DNA of 33,194 nt from JAAKFL01 sp964629645 (lineage in GTDB: Bacteria > Chlamydiota > Chlamydiia > Chlamydiales > SLFE01), in the NCBI GenBank assembly GCA_964629645.1, contig CAZVSU010000021.1, forward strand, positions 1 through 33,194. The letters run 5' to 3'. Position 1 is the first letter of the stretch. Every line of letters begins with the position of its first letter. Below, one piece after another: positions 7,116 to 13,480 of the stretch. The translations under genes were made by a program, and so were the position numbers. Under the pieces are notes generated by a model that was given only the letters and a program-made list of their open reading frames with translations, was not told where the DNA came from and ran no database searches.

Positions 7116-8151
7116 GGTCGATATCCCCGCTTTCGGAAAGGACGATCGCGATGGGCCTGGTTCCCGGAAAGTTGGCAAAAATGATGCTCACCATCACCAT
7201 AATCGGCACGCAAAGGAGCATTCCAATGATGCCCCACAGGTATCCCCACACCGAAAGCGACACAATGATGGCGAGTGGGCTTAAATTAAATGACTTCCCC
7301 ATGAGGCGGGGTTCGAGAATATTCCCAATGATAAATTGCATTGTCGTTAAGCTGATGGCCACGATAAAGAAAGGGGCAAAACTATCAAACTGCACAAGTG
7401 TCAACAAGCAGGGAAGTATTGTGGCCACAATCGATCCGATATTTGGGATGAAGTTGAAAAAAAAGATGAGCAGCGCCCAAAAATCGGCAAAATCAACTCC
7501 GACGATCAATAAGATAAAGTAGCTCGAAAGGGCGGTTAATATTCCCATGAATGTTTTGATCTTGAGATACGATTGGATTTGAATCGTAATTTTATTGATC
7601 ATTTTACGGACTGACTTTCGTTTATCTTTGTCGCGGATCAAACATGAGAGCTTCTGATCGAAAGAATGATGCTCCAGAAGAAGAAAGAGAACGTAAATGA
7701 GGATGATGAAAATGTTTCGTCCGAAATCAGCCATAATACCTGCCGTGGACGAAAGCAAAGACATAAAATTAAACCGTTCAAATGCTTGATTGAGGGAAGG
7801 GGGGTCTTTGACATCGAGGAGTCTAAAGATCTCATCTGAAACAGCCATCAATCTAGCTTGATACTTTGGGGCGATTGATATCAGTTCGTTGATATTATTT
7901 GTGACGATTGTGAACACAAACCAAATCACGGCAAAGGCGACAGCGACTGCAAGTAGATAAGAAAGCCACCTCGGAATATAGCGGCCGATGACGGGAAAAT
8001 GATTCAAAAACGAAGAGAAGCTGATGATCAAATACCAAATCACGATCGACACAAAAAACGGGATGAGAAGGGGGTAGCCGTAATAGAGAAGAAGAATGAT
8101 CAGCGTTAAAATGATCGCTGAAAGCGTGAAATGGAGGAGTTTATCGTTCAT
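7108..8151 (-). CDS. AI-2E/PerM (UPF0118) family transporter
   Basis: A 347-aa multi-pass membrane protein of the AI-2E transporter/PerM family. It has two to three N-terminal helices (LLHFTLSAIILTLIILLLYYGYPLLI and following), a soluble linker around 90-140 (NELISIAPKYQARLMAVSDE), and a C-terminal helical bundle. The bundle contains the family hallmark region FWALLIFFFNFIPNIGSIVATILP (around 235-260) and NILEPRLMGKSFNLSPLAIIVSL (around 285-308). Family members have been linked to AI-2 export or Na+/H+ antiport, so the substrate is not predictable. It lies 88 bases after tal and overlaps the phosphoesterase start. The Shine-Dalgarno is weak. Confidence 0.88.
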   Translation of the reverse strand: MNDKLLHFTLSAIILTLIILLLYYGYPLLIPFFVSIVIWYLIISFSSFLNHFPVIGRYIPRWLSYLLAVAVAFAVIWFVFTIVTNNINELISIAPKYQARLMAVSDEIFRLLDVKDPPSLNQAFERFNFMSLLSSTAGIMADFGRNIFIILIYVLFLLLEHHSFDQKLSCLIRDKDKRKSVRKMINKITIQIQSYLKIKTFMGILTALSSYFILLIVGVDFADFWALLIFFFNFIPNIGSIVATILPCLLTLVQFDSFAPFFIVAISLTTMQFIIGNILEPRLMGKSFNLSPLAIIVSLSVWGYLWGIIGMLLCVPIMVMVSIIFANFPGTRPIAIVLSESGDIDLD

Positions 8152-8239
8152 CAGGCTTCATGGCTCAATGTCTTCTGTATTCAAGCATTGCGTTTCGGTT
8201 CCTTTTTCAGAAAGGCCAGCTTTCGGCAATGAGTGGGAT

Positions 8240-9196
8240 CTAAACAAATGTCTTCTTTAGTTCCTTTTCGAGATCGATTGTGGCTTTCGCAAATTTGCGA
8301 ATTCCCTCTGCGAGCTTTTCTATGGCCATAGCATCGTCATTGACCTGAAAGCGGAATGTCTTTTCGTCAATATTCAGTTTTTCGATCTCCATCGTCTTCG
8401 CTTTTTCTGGATCGAGCTTGCGAGGCACATCCCCTTCCGTTGAGGACAGCTCTCCAAGCAGCTTAGGTGAAATGGTTAGGAGGTCACATCCGCAAAGCTC
8501 CAAGATCTCTCCGGTATTGCGGAAACTGGCTCCCATGACCTGAGTTTTAAAGCCGAAATGCTTAAAATAATTGTAGATGAGATTGACAGAATGAACCCCT
8601 GGATCGTCTTTTGCCTCAAAGTCGCGCCCCTCTTTGTTTTTGTACCAATCGCGGATTCTGCCGACAAACGGTGAAATGAGTGTCGCTCCCGCTTCTGCCG
8701 CGGCGACAGCCTGAGGCAGGCTAAACATGAGCGTCATATTGCAATGGATGCCCTCTTTTTCAAGCATTCTGCACGCTTGGACCCCTTCCCATGTGGAGGC
8801 GAGTTTGATCAAAATCCGATCGCGTGAAATCCCTTCATTTTCGTACAACGAGATCAGTTTATGGGCTTTTCGTACGCTTCCCTCAACATCAAAAGAGAGG
8901 CGGGCATCGACTTCAGTCGACACGCGGCCCGGGACGACTTTGAGGATTTCAACTCCAAAATTGACAAATATCTTATCGAGCAAAAGTTCCATTTTCTGTG
9001 CATCGCCGGCGCCATTTTTTTCACTGTAGGCAATGGCGTCGTCGATAAGAGGTCGATATTGGGGGATGTCGGCAGCTTGAAGAATAAGAGAGGGATTCGT
9101 CGTAGCATCTTGGGGTTGATACTCTTTGATCGAATCGAAGTCCCCCGTGTCCGCGACGACAACGGTGTGCTTTTTGAGATTTTCTAGCTGGCTCAT
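8240..9196 (-). CDS. tal: Transaldolase
   Basis: Transaldolase B type, of the non-oxidative pentose phosphate pathway. It transfers the dihydroxyacetone unit from sedoheptulose-7-P to glyceraldehyde-3-P through a Schiff base. DATTNPSLIL (residues 30-39) is the N-terminal signature, and ILIKLASTWEG contains the catalytic Lys131, equivalent to Lys132 in E. coli TalB. At 318 aa it has the normal length. The start at 9196 is chosen because GGGAG lies 8 bases upstream. An upstream in-frame ATG at 9217 would put that ribosome-binding site inside the coding region. A good promoter lies at 9226-9255. Its proximity to the ATPase operon matches the Chlamydia order (tal is CT313, ATPase CT304-CT310). 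Confidence 0.96.
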   Translation of the reverse strand: MSQLENLKKHTVVVADTGDFDSIKEYQPQDATTNPSLILQAADIPQYRPLIDDAIAYSEKNGAGDAQKMELLLDKIFVNFGVEILKVVPGRVSTEVDARLSFDVEGSVRKAHKLISLYENEGISRDRILIKLASTWEGVQACRMLEKEGIHCNMTLMFSLPQAVAAAEAGATLISPFVGRIRDWYKNKEGRDFEAKDDPGVHSVNLIYNYFKHFGFKTQVMGASFRNTGEILELCGCDLLTISPKLLGELSSTEGDVPRKLDPEKAKTMEIEKLNIDEKTFRFQVNDDAMAIEKLAEGIRKFAKATIDLEKELKKTFV

Positions 9197-9225
9197 ATCA
9201 AGGCTCCCATTTGGCAATTTTCTTC

Positions 9226-9255
9226 ATCATAAAGGTGTGTTTATTAGATGGTCAA
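9226..9255 (-). promoter_or_regulatory. Candidate promoter of tal
   Basis: On the minus strand TTGACC (9250-9255) and TATGAT (9226-9231) are spaced by 18 bp. The same hexamers and spacing are found upstream of ffs (31015-31044). The TATGAT ends 29 bases before the chosen tal ATG. Confidence 0.6.
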
Positions 9256-9414
9256 GAATGGATTCCTGTCGATTGAGAGCCCTTCAAGGTTTTTTACCCT
9301 TAATTTTCTCTCAAAATACTTTTTTATTAGATGTATTATAGTAATTTAAATCAATTTTAATACAATCTTAATGTCGTTTTCTTATAATATAAGCGAAATA
9401 AAAAAGGATTGAAA

Positions 9415-10248
9415 ATGCAAGTTAATCATAACTACATCAAGACAATAACATGTGAATTGTCCCCGGTGACCGTTTACGCGAGAAAGCCGGCAAAACCCGC
9501 ATCAACTGTTGAAAAAGTCTCATTCGTTGCGCAAAAGACGTTCCAATTCCTCAACCAAGCGCCCGCTAGTCCTGTTGTGACCTACTTTGCCATAGCGTTG
9601 ACCATCAGCACTCTGACTGTTCTTTGGACACCTCTTGGACTGTCCGGACTCGCGGCTGGAATCTTGCTGGTTCCCGTCATTAAGGAGGTCGCCGCAAGAG
9701 CAGGGGTGATCACTGGCAATCTTGTTTTCAACTTGGTCACGGCCCAGTTCGACAAAACAGAAACCTTCACGCAAAAAATGGGCAAATCGATTGAAACTGA
9801 AACATCTCCATTGCTTGTCAGGGCGGGCGGATCCATCATCGGCAGCGCAGTCTTTGCAGTATTTACTAACATGTTTGTGCCGGCTCCCCTTTCCGAACCG
9901 TCAAAGCTCATCCTTAAAACGATTGTCTCAGGTCCGGTCAAGCAATTGAGTCGAACGGGACTCCAGGTGATTTACACGAAGCTTGTCCCCGGCTGCAAAA
10001 CAGAGGCCGGTTCTTACCTGACTCTTTCAGGACTGGTCCACGATCTTTTCCAGGATTCGGGAGAAAGTGCTGCTGTTCATCTCGGAGGACGCATCAGCAA
10101 AAGGTTAACGGGAAAAGCAGCCGAGGTTGCTTTAAGGACTGCCGGGATGTTTGTCGGATCAAACGCCTATAACGCTCCAAAAAACTGGATCGCAAGGTCA
10201 TTCAGCAAAAAGGAAGGCACACCCCGCAAGTTCGACGTCGTAAAGTGA
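9415..10248 (+). CDS. Hypothetical membrane protein, Inc-like bilobed hydrophobic region
   Basis: A 277-aa protein with no recognised family. The N-terminal ~52 residues are polar and lack a Sec signal. Two closely spaced hydrophobic segments follow (about 54-71 VVTYFAIALTISTLTVLW and 76-89 LSGLAAGILLVPVI) joined by a four-residue TPLG turn. This bilobed hairpin is the hallmark of chlamydial inclusion membrane (Inc) proteins, which are type III secretion substrates. A third, weaker hydrophobic stretch occurs around 135-155. The start at ATG 9415 is favoured by AAAAAGGA six bases upstream; a TTG at 9409 would add two residues. TATAAT occurs at 9383-9388 in the AT-rich leader. The 3' end overlaps the convergent lipoprotein gene by 51 bp. 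The Inc assignment is inference. Confidence 0.7.
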   Translation: MQVNHNYIKTITCELSPVTVYARKPAKPASTVEKVSFVAQKTFQFLNQAPASPVVTYFAIALTISTLTVLWTPLGLSGLAAGILLVPVIKEVAARAGVITGNLVFNLVTAQFDKTETFTQKMGKSIETETSPLLVRAGGSIIGSAVFAVFTNMFVPAPLSEPSKLILKTIVSGPVKQLSRTGLQVIYTKLVPGCKTEAGSYLTLSGLVHDLFQDSGESAAVHLGGRISKRLTGKAAEVALRTAGMFVGSNAYNAPKNWIARSFSKKEGTPRKFDVVK

Positions 10249-10662
10249 GAGCCTGATTCTCAAAATTGTACCGGGATCTCCTAAGGCCTCGAGAATGTGG
10301 GACGAGGTCTTATCGTCGAGAAGCAGCCTCTGGCCTCCTTTTAAGGCATAAGCCGCCCCCTTGAAAGGGTCGCCATTGATCCAATACTCAAAAATCAACC
10401 TACCCGTTTCTGCGTCGTCCGGGATGACAGGACAGACAAGCAAATTGAAGTAAACGCGAGTCTTGCACAGATCTCTGACAATCTCGACGCTGAGAGTTTG
10501 AGACGGATGGACCCACCTTTCCGACCAGAAGAGAGGGCACCTGGGCGATGTCGCCTCGTTAGACCATGAAGGAGATGTCGTTGTTGAGCAGCTCGTCGTG
10601 AAAACAAGCAAAACAATCATGAAGACTGTTTGACTCAAGGGCCGTTGTTTGAACCTCCCCAT
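10198..10662 (-). CDS. Putative lipoprotein with 5' end formed by IS element
   Basis: A 154-aa product starting MGRFKQRPLSQTVFMIVLLV, with a lipobox-like FTTSC that places the lipid-accepting cysteine at residue 25. The mature part is about 130 aa and has no recognised domain. The ATG (10662-10660) and the next few codons lie inside the end hairpin of the IS200/IS605 element, and no Shine-Dalgarno precedes it. The original start was therefore probably displaced by the insertion. Alternatives are TTG at 10638 or ATG at 10620; the latter leaves almost no signal-peptide n-region. The gene may be poorly expressed or on the way to becoming a pseudogene. Its 3' end overlaps the convergent Inc-like gene by 51 bp. 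Confidence 0.6.
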   Translation of the reverse strand: MGRFKQRPLSQTVFMIVLLVFTTSCSTTTSPSWSNEATSPRCPLFWSERWVHPSQTLSVEIVRDLCKTRVYFNLLVCPVIPDDAETGRLIFEYWINGDPFKGAAYALKGGQRLLLDDKTSSHILEALGDPGTILRIRLSLYDVELAGCAFLFAE

Positions 10663-10760
10663 GGCTAAAGCCAGGGGATTCCGGACGGGGCTCACGCACA
10701 CCTCTCGAGGCTCGTTCCGAGCCCAACAAGGAGAGTGTTAATCGCGGCGTTTTGATCGCG
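10649..10760 (-). ncRNA. Possible omega (reRNA) guide RNA of TnpB
   Basis: By analogy with other TnpB elements, an RNA covering the tnpB 3' end and the right-end hairpin should exist. Its guide would read into the flank just outside TCAA (minus strand from 10648, beginning ACAACGGCCCTTGAGT). Only the position and the hairpin are visible here; the 5' boundary is arbitrary. Confidence 0.35.
10657..10677 (-). repeat. IS right-end hairpin
   Basis: An imperfect hairpin identical over 21 nt to that at 12177-12197. It lies downstream of tnpB, at the end expected to be cleaved by TnpA, and would form the 3' region of any omega RNA. It also contains the ATG now used by the adjacent lipoprotein reading frame. 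Confidence 0.8.
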
Positions 10761-11735
10761 ATCGTGTAGAATACCACATTCTGTACACTCCCATTGTCTT
10801 ACCGACAAGCCTGCCTTCCCTGTAGGGCCTGTTTTGGCCAAACAGTTAGAACAGGTCATGGTGGAACCTTTGGAATCAACTTCGATAGACTTCCTACCGC
10901 TTGCAGTGCATTTGTCAGATAGCATTTGCCGAAGTTGATCGTGTTTTGCCTCTGCCACTGATTTTCCGTAACTTTTTGCAATATTTTTAATAGTGTCCTT
11001 GCTAAAAACAATGACTTTGTTTTCTTCCACAAGTTTTCTGGATAATTTATGGTTGTCGTCTTTGCGACGGTTCTTTATTCGTTCCTGTAGTCTTGCGGTT
11101 AATTTTTTTCTCTTCCCACGTTGCGCTTCCGCTAAACGTCTCTCTGTCCTTTGCAATTGTCTAGGTTTGTCAATTTTCTCTCCCGAAGAGAGAGTAAGAG
11201 TCGATTTATAACCAGGGTCACTTCCTATTATGCAATCCGATCTTGCAGAGATTGTTTTGGCATCCGCCTCAACAAACAGACACAAATACCACCCTGATGC
11301 TCTTCGTACAATTCTTCCGCATTTAATTTTTCCATTAGGAACGTCTTGTTTGTGAAACCTTAATAGGCCCAGTCCCGGAATCTTAATAGGGACACCATCA
11401 GGACGGCGAATAGGGTCAGGAAAGGGAATCGAGCCCAGGCGATTTCTTATCCCTTTGAGTCTCGGCTTCTTTGCAAGTTTCTCGTCACATTTTTTCGAAG
11501 ATTCCCATGCGACAATCAGCATTCCTTGCAACGTGTGTGATGGAATTTCTAACTTCTTTCCATGATTCGCAAGAAGGTTTTGGAACTCTTTCTTTGTGTC
11601 GTAAATTCCATCTTTGCCATCTAATTCGATTTTGCGTATCGCCCAATTCCAAACACGAGTCAAAACCAAAAGCCATTCGTTAAGAACGATTTCTTGTTTT
11701 TGTTTTATCCTGAGCTTTAATTGAACTTGAATCAT
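10692..11735 (-). CDS. tnpB: TnpB-family RNA-guided endonuclease (displaced RuvC-II Glu)
   Basis: A 347-aa TnpB from the ATG at 11735, which overlaps the tnpA stop as ATGA. The reading frame extends further upstream but without TnpB similarity. Domains: an N-terminal helical part (IQVQLKLRIKQKQE onward), RuvC-I with D173 (IIGSDPGYKSTLTLS), a zinc finger with C295, C298, C317 and C320 (CSNC, CTEC), and RuvC-III with D327 (HDRDQNAA). The usual RuvC-II Glu is absent: the aligned strand reads KVIVFSKDTIKNI, with Ser245 where Glu is expected. TnpB subgroups with a relocated catalytic acid are known, and E285 (SIEVDS) is a candidate substitute. The protein would cut DNA guided by an omega RNA from the element's right end. 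It is full length, so possibly active even though tnpA is broken. Confidence 0.92.
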   Translation of the reverse strand: MIQVQLKLRIKQKQEIVLNEWLLVLTRVWNWAIRKIELDGKDGIYDTKKEFQNLLANHGKKLEIPSHTLQGMLIVAWESSKKCDEKLAKKPRLKGIRNRLGSIPFPDPIRRPDGVPIKIPGLGLLRFHKQDVPNGKIKCGRIVRRASGWYLCLFVEADAKTISARSDCIIGSDPGYKSTLTLSSGEKIDKPRQLQRTERRLAEAQRGKRKKLTARLQERIKNRRKDDNHKLSRKLVEENKVIVFSKDTIKNIAKSYGKSVAEAKHDQLRQMLSDKCTASGRKSIEVDSKGSTMTCSNCLAKTGPTGKAGLSVRQWECTECGILHDRDQNAAINTLLVGLGTSLERCA

Positions 11736-12128
11736 ACCGCTTTTTGATTCTCCACATACTGCTTGATCACACTTAAAGGAGCTCCTCCCACTGTGGACAC
11801 AAAATAAGAGTTTGTCCACAAAGTAGGAAGACGAGAACGAAGATGCGGAAAATTTAATCTTAGAGCTCTTGAGCTTTTGCCTTTGATCTCTTTAATCAAT
11901 TTGTGGATGCCGTATTGAGGGTCAACCTCTACGAAAAGATGGACGTGGTCGGGCATTAATTCTAAAGCGAGTCTATCGCACTTTCTTAAGTGACAAATAT
12001 TTTCGATGATCGCTTTGAGTTCTTTTTGGACTAAATCGTTTAGCACTCCGCCTATACTTGGGACACCATATAATGTGATATTTGCAAGAATAGACATTGC
12101 GATTTGATTTGTATTGAGCAATCGTCAT
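11732..12128 (-). pseudogene. tnpA: IS200-type TnpA (Y1 transposase), frameshifted
   Basis: The N-terminal part (from ATG 12128 or 12137) reads IAQYKSNRNVYSCKYHIIWC and PKYRR, the standard start of Y1 transposases. It then leaves frame after the Arg codon at 12050-12048. Reading resumes at 12046 as VLNDLVQKELKAIIENI, after one extra base at 12047. The rest carries the HUH motif (MPDHVHLFV), the SYFVSTVGG segment and the catalytic Tyr (IKQYVENQ). All catalytic residues survive, so a single-base insertion is the only visible defect. No obvious slippery heptamer is present, but programmed frameshifting or a sequencing error cannot be excluded. The stop overlaps the tnpB start. Confidence 0.85.
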
Positions 12129-12176
12129 GCATGGCATTACATTGATGCGACTAATATAATGCAAGTCGCTCTTTGA

Positions 12177-12197
12177 CCCCATGGCTAAAGCCAGGGG
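12177..12197 (-). repeat. IS left-end hairpin
   Basis: A second copy of the 21-nt hairpin, in the same orientation as 10657-10677. A further short stem, GCGACT/AGTCGC (12147-12152 with 12164-12169), lies between it and tnpA. Confidence 0.8.
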
Positions 12198-12224
12198 GTT
12201 GCGTCGCGATTTCGTTCAAGAGAA

Positions 12225-12479
12225 CTACGACGACGATGAGCAGTCGACGTGGCAATGCCCGTGTTCGTTATTTGAATTTTGTACAGCCACGGCAATGATC
12301 GCAGCAAGAGCAATCACTCCAAGGGCAATCCCAGGTGCAAGATTCGGTGCAGTACGGTATTCGGTGTAGCCCCGGCCTCCGCAATAGGTGTAATCTTCTG
12401 CGCCGAGAGAAGGTGTTGAAGTGATAAGGAGAGCGAGCGCCGCAATTGTTCCTATCCATCTGTTCCTAAGCCAAGTCAT
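12225..12479 (-). CDS. Small exported protein with one extra hydrophobic segment
   Basis: An 84-aa protein. It has an N-terminal signal peptide (MTWLRNRWIGTIAALALLIT, likely cleaved after SLGA around residue 27) and a short polar stretch with Tyr-rich YTYCGGRGYTEYRT. A second hydrophobic stretch (IALGVIALAAIIAVAV, about 51-66) precedes a His/Cys/Ser tail (HGHCHVDCSSSS). The His/Cys tail could bind metal or form disulfides, which is speculation. Translation is well supported by GGAGGA seven bases before the ATG, and transcription by a TTGCAC-N17-TATAGA promoter overlapped by an inverted repeat. The IS element inserted only a few bases after its stop codon. Family unknown. Confidence 0.7.
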   Translation of the reverse strand: MTWLRNRWIGTIAALALLITSTPSLGAEDYTYCGGRGYTEYRTAPNLAPGIALGVIALAAIIAVAVQNSNNEHGHCHVDCSSSS

Positions 12480-12512
12480 GTGTTGTCCTCCATTCGATTT
12501 TACGCAATAATG

Positions 12513-12547
12513 TGATAATCTATAGCGTTATCAATCATTTAGTGCAA
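12513..12547 (-). promoter_or_regulatory. Promoter with operator-like inverted repeat
   Basis: On the minus strand TTGCAC (12542-12547) and TATAGA (12519-12524) are 17 bp apart. The inverted repeat TGATAA-N9-TTATCA (12513-12533) straddles the -10 box, so a repressor bound there would block RNA polymerase. It serves the 84-aa gene. Confidence 0.5.
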
Positions 12548-12560
12548 AGATTTTTTATAT

Positions 12561-13325
12561 TCATTGGTATTCAGCCGTAAGGTCACGACGCACTTTTCCA
12601 ATTGTTTGTTCTTTCCATTTGGATCCTAAATGGGCGTACTCTGCATCGAGAAGTCGCAAAAAAGGAGACCAATGTTCTTTTTGAAACGTTTCGTCGTCGA
12701 AAGAAAGATGTTCCTCCGATTTCAGGAGCTTGTGATACTCGTGTTCGAGCTTACGTTTTTTTTCCGATTGGTTCACAAGATCGAAGACATCGGGATTGAG
12801 CCGAATGGAGCGGAAGGCTTCGAAAAAATCGTTGTAGTGTTTGGAGAATTCCTCTTTCAGCGCCCCGGCAGTGACAACGTAGACGTTTCGGTTTTTTACT
12901 AAAATAACGTGCATGAGCCTGACCTGTCCCCATTCGGTGTTCATGTCAACTTGTGAAAGACTGGCTTTGCCTGAGAGGGTTTCGATCGTCCCGAGATCCC
13001 GCCATGCCGATCCGAGTCCCTCATTCACCTTTTTGACCATCCGCAGGTAATCGCGAAGCGTTCCTTTGTAAGGTTCGGTTCCGACGTTGATCGAAGGGGG
13101 ATAATATCCGGAACCTTTTCCAACGATCATAAGTTTAACGCGCGGCGAAAGGTCTTCAGGACTTGCGAGCTTCCATTCTTTCGGCGGTTTGAATGTCAGG
13201 GCTCCGGGTTCGTCTATATCGGCAAACTGAGGAGTGACCGGTTTTTCTGCCTCCCGTGAATAAGCCATCGATGGCATGCATAAACAAAGGACAACGAGTT
13301 TTTGCAAGAAGAAGTATGATTTCAT
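12561..13325 (-). CDS. Exported protein in the CT311 position
   Basis: A 254-aa protein from the ATG at 13325, giving a signal peptide MKSYFFLQKLVVLCLCMPSM with cleavage around AYS-REA. An ATG at 13361 would add 12 residues before it. The mature protein begins with a conserved-looking segment (LTFKPPKEWKLASPEDLSP), followed by mixed alpha/beta sequence and a charged, helical C-terminus (about 195-250). I do not recognise a catalytic motif. The layout resembles small exported proteins with a PsbP/DcrB-like core (WKLA, ...YVVTAGALKEEF, ...FRSIRL), but this is only a suggestion. It is divergent from the ATPase operon and lies between it and tal, the position of C. trachomatis CT311, reported as a secreted protein. 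Orthology is inferred from position. Confidence 0.75.
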   Translation of the reverse strand: MKSYFFLQKLVVLCLCMPSMAYSREAEKPVTPQFADIDEPGALTFKPPKEWKLASPEDLSPRVKLMIVGKGSGYYPPSINVGTEPYKGTLRDYLRMVKKVNEGLGSAWRDLGTIETLSGKASLSQVDMNTEWGQVRLMHVILVKNRNVYVVTAGALKEEFSKHYNDFFEAFRSIRLNPDVFDLVNQSEKKRKLEHEYHKLLKSEEHLSFDDETFQKEHWSPFLRLLDAEYAHLGSKWKEQTIGKVRRDLTAEYQ

Positions 13326-13394
13326 AAATTTTATCGTAAAACCTCTCTTGATTTCCATCAACCCGATTCGATGCGAAAAGAAATTTTTTTCGGA

Positions 13395-13423
13395 TTGATT
13401 TTTTGTTGGGGAAGGTCTAAATT
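13395..13423 (+). promoter_or_regulatory. Candidate promoter of the ATPase operon
   Basis: TTGATT (13395-13400) and TAAATT (13418-13423) are spaced by 17 bp. The predicted start of transcription, near 13430, would fall inside the operator-like repeat described separately. Pattern match only. Confidence 0.4.
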
Positions 13424-13440
13424 TGTGAGTGAGTCACAAA
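13422..13440. promoter_or_regulatory. Operator-like inverted repeat upstream of atpE
   Basis: TTTGTGA and TCACAAA form perfect 7-bp arms around GTGAG, in the divergent region between the CT311-position gene and atpE and 40 bases before the atpE ATG. The core resembles a CRP/FNR half-site pair but has a 5-base spacer where CRP sites have six. The binding protein is unknown. Confidence 0.5.
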
Positions 13441-13480
13441 CATAACCATCATCAGAAAGTTTAAAAAAAGTGCGTCAGTT

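Larger units (their letters stand above)
10649..12213 (-). mobile_element. IS200/IS605-family insertion sequence
   Basis: About 1.56 kb. It contains tnpA (Y1 HUH transposase, frameshifted) and tnpB in the same direction with an ATGA overlap. Both ends carry an identical 21-nt imperfect hairpin in the same orientation (10657-10677 and 12177-12197; stem TGGC/GCCA plus CCC/GGG, with a bulged A). This fits IS200/IS605 elements, which have subterminal hairpins instead of inverted terminal repeats. The right end (minus-strand sense) is set after TCAA at 10649. The left end is set next to TTGAAC (minus strand, 12214-12219), taken as the target motif by analogy with IS605. The exact ends are inferred. 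No target duplication is expected. Confidence 0.85.

Noticed and set aside
13422..13440. A true CRP site
   Set aside because: The spacer between TGTGA and TCACA is five bases, not six. I kept it only as a generic operator-like repeat.
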